This document shows positions 42,121 through 52,825 of a stretch of 64,000 bases of DNA, one piece after another (the stretch's first letter is position 1; the number at the start of each line of letters is the position of its first letter). Position numbers and translations under genes: made by a program. The DNA comes from Piezodorus guildinii (Eukaryota > Arthropoda > Insecta > Hemiptera > Pentatomidae): the NCBI GenBank assembly GCA_023052935.1, contig CM041292.1:103111906-103175905 (forward strand), written 5' to 3'. Below the pieces are notes generated by a model. That model did no database searches and had not been told where the DNA came from. It was given only the letters and a program-made list of their open reading frames with translations.

Positions 42121-43416
42121 ATGTCTTCAAAGTCTGCAAGTAAAAGATCTAGATCTGCAGGTTCTAACTCGTCTCCCACAAAACAGAGACCCTGCCGTGA
42201 ACAAAATAAAAAAATGATTCCACCAGCGACCGCGTCAGCTACCTCATTAGGTTCTGAACCACAGCCCAGCACATCATCACAAGGAATAACTGATGAATCT
42301 CCGTTTTTTACACCGAATCCATTTCAGATCCTCCAAAATGAAAAAGAAACCATGGAATCTTCTCCTATACCCAGAGAACCACTACCTCCACCAATATTTG
42401 TTAAAAATATTAAAAATTTTAAACTGATGTGTGCGCATTTAAACAAAGTAACAGATCCTAATAGTTATTATTGTATAAGTAGAACCAATGATACTAAAAT
42501 ATCTCCGACTACTGCTGAAACCTACAGAAAGATTGTAAAATATCTGACTGAGACCAAAGCTGACTTTCATACTTATCAGCTGCGCCAAGAGAGAGCATTA
42601 AGGGTCGTAATCAGAAACCTACATTCCTCAACACCCGTTGAAGCAATCAAAGAAGAACTGACAGAATTAGGATTCCAAGTGAGGCAAGTCACCAACGTTC
42701 TAAAAGATAAAAGTCCACTTCCTCTATTCTTCGTGGACTTGGAACCATCAGCAGGAGTCGAAAAAATCTATGACCTCAGCAGACTGTACTATACCCGTGT
42801 AAAAGTTGAAAAACCTTACACAAAGAAAGAAATAGTCCAGTGCCATAACTGTCAGGCATATGGTCATACCAAAAGTTATTGCCATCACATACCACGCTGT
42901 GTGAAATGCGGTGAACAGCATAAAACAGAAGAATGTACAAGATCAAGATCAGCACCCGCTGTATGTGCTCTGTGCCTCAAGGACCACCCGGCTAACTACA
43001 AGGGATGTGAAATCTACAAGAAACTCAGAACCAGATACCAAAAACCTCAGGATCCGAATGAAACAGCTGTACCAACCAGAAGCAGAAGAGAACCATCAAA
43101 ACTTGTAAATTCTAACGTGTCATTTGCCCACTTGCTTGGAGGTGGTAACCAGAATCATGAAGTCGAGGCACTGCCGGAACAACATTTTCCTCAACATTCT
43201 CAATCTATTGTACAAGAATCTATCCCTCAAAGTTTACCTAATCTTCAAAAAACTCCTCAACATCAAATTTCTCATATCCCTCCACCATCAAACGTCACAG
43301 ATCTTACCAGTCTAATGACATCGTTCATCTCCGAAATCAAATCTCTTGTTATGCCGCTTATATCACTCCTTACAAATCTAGTATCGAATCTAATCCCTGC
43401 CTTGAAAAATCCTTAA
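42100..43416 (+). CDS. Jockey ORF1: gag-like nucleic-acid-binding protein
   Basis: 438 residues. The first ATG (42100) adds seven residues ahead of MSSKSASKRSRSAG at 42121, which looks like the more natural start. The N-terminal third is Ser/Pro-rich and basic. A middle domain (about 165-240, ALRVVIRNLHSSTPVEAI...) matches the conserved region before the zinc knuckles of Jockey gag proteins. Three knuckles follow: CX2CX4HX4C (CHNCQAYGHTKSYC, from about 248), CX2CX3HX4C (CVKCGEQHKTEEC) and CX2CX3HX6C (CALCLKDHPANYKGC). The tail has hydrophobic stretches. It binds element RNA in the ribonucleoprotein. The stop TAA directly abuts the ORF2 ATG. Confidence 0.95.
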   Translation: MRYFHQVMSSKSASKRSRSAGSNSSPTKQRPCREQNKKMIPPATASATSLGSEPQPSTSSQGITDESPFFTPNPFQILQNEKETMESSPIPREPLPPPIFVKNIKNFKLMCAHLNKVTDPNSYYCISRTNDTKISPTTAETYRKIVKYLTETKADFHTYQLRQERALRVVIRNLHSSTPVEAIKEELTELGFQVRQVTNVLKDKSPLPLFFVDLEPSAGVEKIYDLSRLYYTRVKVEKPYTKKEIVQCHNCQAYGHTKSYCHHIPRCVKCGEQHKTEECTRSRSAPAVCALCLKDHPANYKGCEIYKKLRTRYQKPQDPNETAVPTRSRREPSKLVNSNVSFAHLLGGGNQNHEVEALPEQHFPQHSQSIVQESIPQSLPNLQKTPQHQISHIPPPSNVTDLTSLMTSFISEIKSLVMPLISLLTNLVSNLIPALKNP

Positions 43417-46101
43417 ATGACTTCACCTAACTCCTTATCCATTCTCCTTTGGAATGCGAATGGTGTTAGAAATCATACTGACGAACTGACAGCGTTGTTG
43501 CAAGACAAAACAATCGATGTTGCACTTATAACTGAAACAAGACTAACGACTAAACAGTACTTCAAAATACCGCAATACATGACATACCGTACTGACCACC
43601 CAGACGGTAAAGCCCATGCCGGTTCTGCTATCATTGTCCACCAATCCCTCTCTCATCATTTACTCCCACTTCCCACCTATGATTTCCTACAAGCCACATC
43701 CATAGTAATCAAGACTTTTTCCTTTCCGGTAACCCTCACATCTGCATATTGCCCTCCTAAACATTCCATTTCCAATTCTGAATTTGTATCCTTCCTGGAT
43801 TCCTTAGGAAATCGTTTCATTCTGGGTGCAGACTTAAACGCCAAGCATCAGCAGTGGGGTTCCAGAACCACGAATTCTCGGGGACGAAATTTGCTGTCTG
43901 CACTCAACTCCCGACATTTTAATATCCTGCCTCCTGACTCCCCTACCTACTGGCCAACCGATCCTAACCGCAATCCTGACATCCTCGACTTCTTTATCCA
44001 CAGCGGATTAGGCTCTCTCAACTTGTCTTTAACTCGCCTTGATGAACTATCCTCAGACCATAGTCCACTGATCCTAAAAGTATCTCTCACTCCAATTCCA
44101 AAACCCATTCCACCATCATTCATCCGAGGCCCTGTCAACTGGAACCTTTTCCGCCAAATCCTGACCGATAATATTGACCTCAGAGTAACCCTCAAAACCC
44201 AAGATGACCTAGATAATTCCGTCTATTCCTTTACCACCGCCATCCAACAAGCTGTCTGGACTGCTTCCTCTCCTAAACACTCCAATATAAATCCAGACCA
44301 AAATCATTTTCCACAACCTATTATAGACCTTATCCACACCAAACGCCGAGCAAGATCATTATGGCAGCGCACCCGACACCCAACAGATCGCCGCTCCTAT
44401 AACTTCTATTGTAGACAATTGAAGAGGGAGTTGGCGAACTTCCGTTCCCAGTCCTTTAATTCCTACCTCTCCTCTCTATCAGCTCGTGATAATTCCCTGT
44501 GGAATGTCACGAAAAAGATCCTAAAATACCATCATGTTTCCCATCCTCTCCGACGTGGTGATGACTCCTGGGCTGCGTCTGATGAAGATAAAGCCGAGGA
44601 ATTCGCCACACACCTCTCCAAAGTATTCACTCCTCACCCGGAATCCCACATCAATCACACCGCAAAAGTGCAAGACTTTCTTATGTCACCGATTCCACTT
44701 TCCCTACCTCCTAAAGCTATTAATCCCTCTGAGGTCAAATATCTTCTCCAAAAACTGACTCTCCGTAAATCTCCTGGACACGATCTCCTTACTCCCCAGA
44801 TCCTCCGACAACTTCCGCAGAAAGCTATTATATTCCTTACTTATATTTATAACTGCATCCTCCGCACCACCTATTTTCCTCTGTTATGGAAACATTCCAC
44901 CATCATCCTTTTTTTAAAACCAGGTAAACCTTCCAACAACACTTCATCCTACAGGCCTATTAGTCTACTCCCCATCCTCTCAAAAATCTTCGAAAGGCTT
45001 CTTCTTAAACGTATACTACCCATATTAGAATCTCAAAATCTTCCTTCCCATCAGTTTGGATTCCGTCCTCAGCATTCCACAGTTCAACAGGGGCTCCGAG
45101 TTGTAGACCATATTTCCTCAGCTCTTGAATGCAAAGAGTATTGTTCTGGTGCGTTTCTGGACATTGCGCAAGCTTTTGACCGGGTATGGCACACTGGATT
45201 ACTCTTCAAGCTGAAAACCCATTTACCCCAGTCCCTATACCTCATTCTCCGATCCTATCTCTCGAACCGTTCCTTCCGAGTTCGCTGCGGTGAAGAATTT
45301 TCTAACCTTTATCCCGTTGAGGCCGGTGTTCCTCAAGGCAGCGTCTTGGGACCCATCCTCTACATCCTTTACACTGCTGATATTCCTACACATCCTGATA
45401 CCTTTCTGGCAACTTTTGCAGACGACACCGCCATCCTATCATCCAGTTCCAATCCTGAAACAGCATCCTTAAACCTTCAGAGACACCTTTTCCTTATCGA
45501 ACACTGGTGTAATAACTGGCGTGTAAAGGTGAACGAAGCCAAATGTAAACACATAACCTTTACTCTTAGACGAAAATCCTGTCCGCCAGTTTATTTCAAC
45601 TCATTACCGATTCCTCTCTCAGATACAGTCCGGTATCTTGGCTTACTGTTAGACAAAAGATTGACTTGGAACCCACATACAAGACTTAAAAGACAAGAAC
45701 TCAACCGACGATTCGGACAGTTATACCGACTACTCAACAGAAAATCTGAACTTACAGTTGAAAACAAATTATTAATCTACAAGACAATACTGAAGCCCAT
45801 CTGGACCTACGGAATTGAACTGTGGGGGACAGCTAAACGTTCTAACATCAAACGCATTCAATCCTTTCAATCCAAAGTCCTCCGTACAATAGTAAATGCT
45901 CCTTATTATGTCTCCAATTATACCTTGCACCACGACCTTAATGTTCCATTTATTTCAGACCTAATTCCATCCAAATTTTCCAAATTCCACCAGAACCTCA
46001 TTCATCATCCTAATCCTTTAGCTCAATCCCTATCCAGCTCCACTCATCCATACAACCCACCTAGAAGGTTGAAACGGCAGTGGCCTCGCGACCTTTTGTA
46101 A
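43417..46101 (+). CDS. Jockey ORF2: APE endonuclease - reverse transcriptase
   Basis: 894 residues, uninterrupted. The endonuclease (1-225) has LLWNANGVRNH, the catalytic Glu in ALITETRL (about 41), LGADLNAKHQQWGS (about 137-150) and LSSDHSPLIL (about 210-220). The RT (about 440-720) has KSPGHDLLTPQIL, SSYRPISLLPILSK, AFLDIAQAFDRVWH (motif A), GVPQGSVLGP (motif B) and the catalytic FADD (about 666-669). The C-terminal region holds YLGLLLDKRLTWN and ends LKRQWPRDLL. There is no RNase H, as usual in Jockey. The protein nicks the target and copies the RNA by target-primed reverse transcription. Its ATG follows the ORF1 stop with no spacer (TAAATG), so ORF2 probably depends on termination-reinitiation. 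All catalytic residues appear present. Confidence 0.96.
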   Translation: MTSPNSLSILLWNANGVRNHTDELTALLQDKTIDVALITETRLTTKQYFKIPQYMTYRTDHPDGKAHAGSAIIVHQSLSHHLLPLPTYDFLQATSIVIKTFSFPVTLTSAYCPPKHSISNSEFVSFLDSLGNRFILGADLNAKHQQWGSRTTNSRGRNLLSALNSRHFNILPPDSPTYWPTDPNRNPDILDFFIHSGLGSLNLSLTRLDELSSDHSPLILKVSLTPIPKPIPPSFIRGPVNWNLFRQILTDNIDLRVTLKTQDDLDNSVYSFTTAIQQAVWTASSPKHSNINPDQNHFPQPIIDLIHTKRRARSLWQRTRHPTDRRSYNFYCRQLKRELANFRSQSFNSYLSSLSARDNSLWNVTKKILKYHHVSHPLRRGDDSWAASDEDKAEEFATHLSKVFTPHPESHINHTAKVQDFLMSPIPLSLPPKAINPSEVKYLLQKLTLRKSPGHDLLTPQILRQLPQKAIIFLTYIYNCILRTTYFPLLWKHSTIILFLKPGKPSNNTSSYRPISLLPILSKIFERLLLKRILPILESQNLPSHQFGFRPQHSTVQQGLRVVDHISSALECKEYCSGAFLDIAQAFDRVWHTGLLFKLKTHLPQSLYLILRSYLSNRSFRVRCGEEFSNLYPVEAGVPQGSVLGPILYILYTADIPTHPDTFLATFADDTAILSSSSNPETASLNLQRHLFLIEHWCNNWRVKVNEAKCKHITFTLRRKSCPPVYFNSLPIPLSDTVRYLGLLLDKRLTWNPHTRLKRQELNRRFGQLYRLLNRKSELTVENKLLIYKTILKPIWTYGIELWGTAKRSNIKRIQSFQSKVLRTIVNAPYYVSNYTLHHDLNVPFISDLIPSKFSKFHQNLIHHPNPLAQSLSSSTHPYNPPRRLKRQWPRDLL

Positions 46102-46361
46102 ATATATTGGAGTTCTAGCACTGGCTAGATTCTCCACTCAATGTGATGTATGTATGAGTGTGTGTATGTGTATATAGGTATAAGTGAATTCTTGACTTTT
46201 GTATTGATTCATTATTGTGTATATATTTTATTGTAATTTTATTTTGTGTAAATATTGTATGAATGTAGTATGTTTGATATCATTCAGCAATACTATTAAT
46301 GTCCAAATTGGGACAGATTGTAAAATTTTCTCAATAAAAATTGTTATTACTAAAAAAAAAA
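46102..46361 (+). other. Jockey 3' UTR and poly(A) tail
   Basis: TTGGAGTTCTAGCACTGGCT, then TGTATGAATGTAGTATG and GGGACAGATTGTAAA lead to AATAAAAATTGTTATTACT and the A run 46352-46361. AATAAA at about 46333 is a plausible polyadenylation signal. The same landmarks identify the other Jockey copies. Confidence 0.85.
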
Positions 46362-46373
46362 AATTTTATTATA

Positions 46374-46925
46374 ATTAATTTATGATTTAATAATTATTCT
46401 ATAGACACTTTCTTAAAATTTATAGTTTAAATTTCTACATCATAAGCATTACTAAAGTTTTCTTTTTTTTAAAATGAACTTTCATGGTTCACTAACTATT
46501 AGACGAGACAAAACGAGAAGCGGTTAAAAAATGAGGCCGTATGACTGTTACTGTTACTTTCTTCACTTTTTGTTACTAAAAAAAAAAAACTTGACATACA
46601 CGAGTACGGATGATACTCCTATATCTCTAGTGATGTATTATTTATTTGAAGGTCAAAATATACATGAGTGATTGTGAAGATTCCTGTGAGGAAAAAACCT
46701 AATGATGTAAGTACAGTCGTGTTCGTGTCCATTCCCATCCATTTCATTAATTTAATTTAATGGTACATTATTTGTCTCCATCCTTAAAAGATATCAGTCA
46801 TATTTTATAGTCACTTACTATAAAATATTACTTTAACGTTTGTTAATTTATTAATAACTGCTGAGGAGATATTGCACACCACATATCAACAGTTTAAAAA
46901 TGTAATGCAGGAATAGAAAAAAAAC
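46374..46925. other. Unassigned AT-rich stretch
   Basis: Nothing recognised apart from an A run at 46579-46589. Confidence 0.35.
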
Positions 46926-47452
46926 TCTGGTGCGGGCAAACAACACGACTTTCACTTACCTCCGTTTTTAGAATCAATAAAAGAATTTTCAAATACAGCT
47001 AGAGCTAAAAATGAGTGAACCATTAAACAATTAATTAAATGGAATTTATTTAGAAACATGTGTTTCATTAAAAAATCTATCACATTATCATCTAAAATAA
47101 TCACTTAGTTTTATCGGTTCTAATCACTCTCTAATAACTTTTAAAAGCTTGTGTATGAGATAATATTTTTCTAAAATCTTCAGTCTTTCCAACGGTATTT
47201 CATACATGTAATAATACTGCTCTTATGTTCAAAAACGAAAAATTGCATTAAAAAAAATATTTTTCTGTTTCTCCTTTAGTTGTGTATCGAATTTATTCAA
47301 TTTATATATTTAGCTGTTTTCATCAGCGTTAACAAGATAGTATAGTTATTTTAATTGAATCTACAAAACTAAAGGTACTTTAGGGAAAAAATTTAAAATA
47401 TCGGCATTTAAGCCCTGTCAAACCATTTTAATCAAAATAAAACCTACATGAT
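46926..47452 (+). repeat. ACTTACCT-family copy, right half lost
   Basis: The left end TCTGGTGCGGGCAAACAACA, ACTTTCACTTACCTCCG and the core continue to AAAACCTACATGATATTA, where ATT-rich sequence (47453-47529) takes over and a second, more diverged copy begins. Confidence 0.87.
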
Positions 47453-47529
47453 ATTATTTATTTATTAAAATTATTATTATTCCGAATTATTATTATAATT
47501 AATAATAAAATTATTATTAACATTATTAT

Positions 47530-47671
47530 TCCGTTATTAAAATTAATTTAAGAATATTTATATACAGTTTGATATAAAAAAAAAGTTTATGAAATAATTG
47601 AAAACTTACAATTTTTTATATAATATAATATTTCTTCTAAAATCTTCATCTTTCTAACAATAGATTATATA

Positions 47672-47749
<78 letters not shown>

Positions 47750-48212
47750 TATGTAAAAAACAAATTATTTAAAAAAAATCCTATTTTCTCTTTAAGTTGG
47801 TTATTATATTTGTTCAATATGTATGATTAACTTTTTCTTTTTTCAATGCTAATAAAGATGTATGGTTAGTTATTGTAATCTACAAAATTAAAGGCACTTT
47901 AAGAGAATAAAGGGAGCGGCGTGGTCTAGTGGATAGAGCACTAATCTGCTGTGCTCCGGGTCCGGGTTCGAATCCCGGCTATAGCAGAATATTATTTATT
48001 CTGTTAATTCAGTCGGGAGGTGACCCTAGGGTATGGAAACCCTCCTGGGGCAGACCCAGCCTCTATAAAGTGGGTACCCAAATTAATTGGGGAAAAACCT
48101 GGCGGCTGAGCGTGATTAAGGCCGAATCACCTCATTGCACTGCCGTTGGCCTAGAAACAGTACGAACCTCTATATGTACTGAACCCAAGACCCTTCATGG
48201 GTTGTAGTGGTA

Positions 48213-48277
<65 letters not shown>

Positions 48278-48700
48278 AATAAATAATAAAAATAAAAGAA
48301 ATAGGTATTTTAGCCTTTTGAGACTATTTCATTCAGAATTAAACTTACATCTTTTTAAATCCTATAAAATTTTGTATTGATTCAAAGTTAATGAAAATCG
48401 TTAGAGCCATTTTTGAGAAAGCCGTAAAAAGGCGAAAATGCCTGGTATAAATTATTGTATGACTCTTTCGGTAGGCTGGTTGTTATAAAAAAGTTTCTGT
48501 AATATCTCGGGCGTATAAGTAGTCTTGAATATGAAATATCATTTCGTGCTACTTTTCGTTTTGTGTGCTAGACCTAGCACACACACCTTTTCTTGCGGCT
48601 TGGTTATTTGTGTATTTCCGTTGAAGACTGAAATTTGAAATTTTTAAAGATCGCAATACTTTTCATTAATATATATTTCATATATTGGTAAGTGATGAGG
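47530..48700 (+). repeat. ACTTACCT-family copy with a TA tract and a nested SINE
   Basis: The left end is replaced by ATT repeats (TTCCGTTATTAAAATTAATT at about 47530). (TA)n at about 47672-47744 has expanded in the middle. SINE T is inserted at 47912-48271. The family core resumes (TTAATGAAAATCGTTAGAGC; TAATATCTCGGGCGTATAAG) and ends at the hairpin ATATATTTCATATATTGGTAAGTGA (in parts; to about 48697). Confidence 0.83.
47901..48283 (+). mobile_element. tRNA-derived SINE, family T, with ~55-nt T tail and 11-bp TSD
   Basis: The tRNA-like head 47912-47985 has box A (TGGTCTAGTGG) and box B (GGTTCGAATCC) and folds like a tRNA with a discriminator near GCTATAGCAG. A ~230-bp body follows (GACCCTAGGGTATGGAAACC; GGCGGCTGAGCGTGATTAAG; CATGGGTTGTAGTGGTACAGG in parts). 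The sense strand ends in a run of T, 48217-48271. AAGAGAATAAA at 47901-47911 and 48273-48283 is a perfect TSD. The T-rich 3' tail, rather than A-rich, is unusual. An open frame at 47929-48207 is incidental. Confidence 0.92.
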
Positions 48701-49890
48701 TAAATGAATGGAATGAGATTTTTAAATCGGAACGTATAAAAATAAAATAAAACTCATCTACTGAGGAGTAGTCATCATTAGTAGCGCAATGCCCATGGAG
48801 TTTTGTTTTTATTTCTACGGGGTTCTATCTCTACAAGTTTGTTGTAAACAAATCAAAACTAGTTCCCATGGACAGTTTCTTCGACCAAAACTTGTGAACG
48901 TGTGACCAAAAGGATTTTTTTCTAGCAAACAACTTATTCCATTACAGCTACAGTACCCATACAAAATTTGGGAAATAAATCTGGTAGGTTTTAAATCTCC
49001 AGGTTCTTCTCAGCTGACCTAAAGAATTTTGTTACACCTTTCATTAGTCAATCATTCAGCTCTACTTAAGATTTTATTTTCTCATATAGATTAAGGATGC
49101 CCCATTTCTCCTCCTCTACACACTCCTTTTCTCTACCTAACGTGGACAAGACAATTGTAAGCAATCTTACAGCTGTTTAAGTCGTTATTCAATTTCTACT
49201 ATAACGACAAGCAAAACTTTCAGAGGCTCTGACTTAGTCTTCCGAATACTTGCGGGGCTTGGGTAAAACCACCTCTTAATTTATGTTTAAAAACATACAT
49301 TAAAAAAAAAAAAAAACAAAAAAACTTCCACCATTCTACTTCTTCCCACGAAAAATTTTGGACACTCTGGGGTAGGAAAAACCCTGATCCCACGCTCTCC
49401 ATTTCATGAAGAATAATCCTTCGCATCCTGATTTTACCTTATATTAAATATTCAAGGTCTTTAATATGGAAAATTTCATTCACCAGAATAAACAGCCATC
49501 ATATAATGCAATGTAAATGCTATAGGGGAAAACCCTTTCCTCTCTACTTTCTTATTTCTGTGTTTGAATTTATTTATTTTTAACTTTAATGTTGTTTTTA
49601 AAGAAATCAATATGAATAAATTCGCGAGGCGAAGTAAAAATTTATTATTTCCAAATTCAGTCAATGAATTAAATATAATGTAAAAAATAAGTTGAATTGT
49701 ATAAATAATAGCAGAAAAAATAATAATAATTACTTATAGTAATTTACAACACAAAATGAGATTAAAATGGGATCCGAAACTTGCTTGTATCTGTACACAT
49801 AACAATAGTTTTATGAAATTAAATCATTCCTGCCACGTTCAGTGTTACAGTATTTTTAATCAATTTTCATTTATAAAAAAAAAAAAAAAG
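48701..49890. other. Unassigned stretch
   Basis: No recognised repeat. The open frames here are short and lack domains. Slightly pyrimidine-rich near 49080-49140. Confidence 0.4.
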
Positions 49891-49894
49891 AAAA

Positions 49895-50622
49895 TGAAGA
49901 ATCTGCTGGGGGCAACAAACGACTTTCACTTACCTCGACTGTTAAAAGCGATTTAAAAACTTCAATTTGAAAATTATTTTAAAATTATTTTAATAAAACG
50001 CGTATTCATTTTCGTTGCAAACATATGATTTAGATTAAATAATATAACTGTATTAAATTTATTAATCAGTAATAAGTTTATTCCATATTCGTCCCTTAAT
50101 ATTACATTAACAACATTGTTAAATGTACCAGTTAATATATTTTCTAAAATCTTTCTCTTTCCAACGGTATATTATACATCTATATTACTGTTCTTATAAT
50201 CAAAATAAAAAAAATCATATAGAAATAGTTTTTCTCTTTAATCCTCCAGTTGGTCACCAACTTGTATATTTAACTTTCTGTCATCAATGTCGAAGATATG
50301 TTTTGGAATGTACAAATTTAAAGACACTTTAGAGGAAATGAATGGAATGAAACCTATATGATATAAAGGCCCATTAAATTTTTCATCAATATAGAGAGTT
50401 TAATCAAAATCGTTAGAGCCGTTTTTGAGAAAATCGTATAATGGTGAACAATGCATAGTATAAAGTGGCTCTTATGGTTAGCCGATTTTGATGAAAAACT
50501 TACTGTGACATCTCGGGCGTATATTTATCTTAAATATAAAATTTCATGCGACATTTTGTTTTTTCGCTAGACTTACCACGCACACACACTATATATTTCA
50601 TATATAGGTAAGTGAAAGTAAA
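49895..50622 (+). repeat. ACTTACCT-family copy with internal deletions
   Basis: Left end AATCTGCTGGGGGCAACAAA, then ACTTTCACTTACCTCG; right end ATATTTCATATATAGGTAAG, TGAAAGTAAAAA. Two internal losses are visible: near 50338 (the AAATATCGGCATTTAAGCCC block is missing) and at about 50588, where the (CA)n tract joins directly to the final half of the hairpin. Confidence 0.87.
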
Positions 50623-50644
50623 AAGGCAGATAAATTAAAAATAA

Positions 50645-50705
<61 letters not shown>

Positions 50706-51514
50706 TTTCTTTATTTGAATCTCAGATCAATAAAAATAAGATAACTATTTATAGCTATTACAATTCAATTAGATCTGTAAAAGAGACTTCAATTTTTTCT
50801 CATGCCCACAAGATCCCCAAGGAAGGTATGAACAGTTTTAACTTTTTTTCCTCGTTTTGAGGTAAGATGTCAGTCCATTATTTACAGTTTTTCCTCTCTA
50901 TATTAGGCTTTTCTACGGAGTTTCTTCGCTATGAAAAAATAGTGAAACGTTTGTAGCTGACATCCTGAAAAAGATATAGTTGAAAATGGAGACCCTTAGC
51001 AATAGCACGCTCTACTGCCCCTTCTAATGGCCCTGAAAATGTGAAAATCGACAGAAAATGGTGCATTGCTTCTCAATAGCTGCATGTAAATTGATTTATA
51101 TTTGAAAAAAAAATGAACTTGAAGATAATTTATTTAGGAAGGCTAGGATATAACAGTTCCATTAGGTTTAGTAATATTTGTATTCCTATTTAACATCATA
51201 CGCTTACATTCTTCTGTTTTTAGTTATAATAACTAATAATATTAATAAGTAATATATATAATATATAATAATATAAGATAATCTGACTTCCAACATTCTG
51301 ATATTTTTTTTTTTAGGTTTATAAAGTTTACAAGTTTCCTCAAGTTATATGTAAATATTTTTTATAGGTGTTAATTTGATAAGTTAATTTATTTTTTTCT
51401 TTAAATAACTTCATTTATTTTACCTAGTTAAATAAATCGTTATTGTTATTGATCTATTTATTTTATCAGTTAATATTTTCTTTAATTACTTCATCAAATT
51501 TTATTTTATTTCTC

Positions 51515-51565
<51 letters not shown>

Positions 51566-51610
51566 CTTAAAGCCCAAGTTGCTTAAGATTGGGTATATTG
51601 TATTATATTT
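50623..51610. other. Unassigned AT-rich stretch with (TA)n 50648-50701 and 51519-51564
   Basis: Two long TA tracts. The region between them is AT-rich with no recognised feature. Confidence 0.4.
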
Positions 51611-51614
51611 GTAC

Positions 51615-51716
51615 ATTTAAAGAAATGTGCAAAATGCGTGGTATAAAATATCCCTCTGGTTCGCTAATTTTTCTAAACAAATCGCTGCAACATCTCAGGC
51701 ATACACTCTTATAAAA
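51615..51716 (+). repeat. ACTTACCT-family core fragment
   Basis: About 100 bp: AAATGTGCAAAATGCGTGGT, then TATCCCTCTGGTTCGCTAA and ACATCTCAGGCATACACTC align with the core between the 'gttagagccg' and 'gaaatttcag' landmarks of the full copies. Confidence 0.65.
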
Positions 51717-51844
51717 TTAAGTATAAGATATAAAAGATTAAGTAAGCATATAAAAAAACATTAAGTTATACAAAGAACTTTAACTAATCCAACGAACGGC
51801 GCCTCTAGCCTATAATGTTATAATATGTTATGTAAATATTTATA

Positions 51845-52045
51845 AAAAAAAAAAAAAATTACAAATTGACAAAATGCTTACAAATGATTTCGGATGAGTC
51901 ATCCTTACAATCAGTAAAATATAAATATTTTTGGTAGTTATAGTCTATTAGCCTAAATGACTAACATATGATTAAATTGAGATTATACTACGATTGTAGG
52001 AAAAATTATACAAAAACATACACATAAAAAACAATAAGATGAAAT
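51845..52045 (-). mobile_element. Short retroposon, relative of the 26385-26590 insert
   Basis: On the minus strand it contains GATGACTCATCCGAAATCAT and GTAAGCATTTTGTCAATTTG, then an A-tail seen as a run at about 51846-51858, matching the body of the 26.4-kb retroposon. No coding capacity. Confidence 0.75.
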
Positions 52046-52489
52046 CTTTTTGTAACTAATAGTTTATTTCTTTGATGGTAAAACTAATTAGCTTATATTG
52101 CTTATTATAAGAAAAATAAGTAAGAAAAACTCTCTCATTTTGTTTGGTATTGTGAAATTGAATAAAAAGAAAGAAACTGATCGAAAAATATTTACGTTTG
52201 GTTATAATTTGACATAAATCACGACTGATTTTTTATAAATAAGACTGATGGATGAAGAAAAATTATGTTTAATGATCAACTATAAAACATTTATAAATTA
52301 TACTTTTGAGGAAAAAATACCTACTGCAATTTCTAGGTCGTTGATGTTTTTACGACGATATATAATTAGTATGGATAACTGGCGCCAATGTTTATAAACA
52401 TCAATCGTTGACATACTTTTAAGCCATTATTATCTAAGCCTGATGATCATTTTTGGTTTCAGAATATTAATATTGCATGAATAAAAATA
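52046..52489. other. Unassigned AT-rich stretch
   Basis: Nothing recognised. Confidence 0.35.
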
Positions 52490-52700
52490 ATTCAATTATT
52501 AAGGCTTTCCATAGTTCATTGAAATCAACAGAGAACCTACTTTTTAGACCATGTTAGAGACTCTAGGGAAACCACACTACCCATTATGTGTTTAGTATCC
52601 TGCGGTAGCATCTCAAACGCATTGATCTTGATGATACCAACTTGCTTAATCGTCCAGGCTTCCATCCTAAACAATATTGTGAGAAAAGACGTAACATCAA
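52490..52700 (-). pseudogene. LINE ORF2 C-terminal scrap (RTE-like)
   Basis: Read on the minus strand: MEAWTIKQVGIIKINAFE, then after a frame change CYRRILNT. This is the block usually written ...EAWTL..D..R..AFEMWCYRRIL in insect APE-type LINEs. It is about 70 residues long with at least one frameshift. It is distinct in sequence from the two RTE-like copies at 1.4-3.3 and 15.3-18.2 kb. Confidence 0.6.
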
Positions 52701-52825
52701 AACATTCTGGATCAAAGTTCCAATGACAGATTTCTGCTGGAGAAATATTTCCACATTTCGATAAATATCAATCGTGCAATTTCAATTCAATTTGATTTCT
52801 TTTGACATATCCTTTTGTTTTTGTT

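Larger units (their letters stand above)
41770..46373 (+). mobile_element. Full-length Jockey-clade LINE with 12-bp TSD, apparently intact
   Basis: The element proper is 41782-46361 (~4.58 kb): a 5' UTR of ~320 bp, ORF1, ORF2, a 3' UTR of ~250 bp and a short A-tail (46352-46361). AATTTTATTATA at 41770-41781 recurs at 46362-46373, a perfect 12-bp target duplication; its right end merges with the A-tail, so a base either way is uncertain. Both ORFs are open from end to end. It is the reference for the fragments at 2.35, 12.3-13.9, 38.9, 52.8 and 63.6 kb, and may be a source copy. Confidence 0.93.

Noticed and set aside
47912..47985. Functional tRNA gene
   Set aside because: Box A and B are good, but the sequence continues into a SINE body with TSD and tail; it is a SINE head. 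The same applies to the family S copies.
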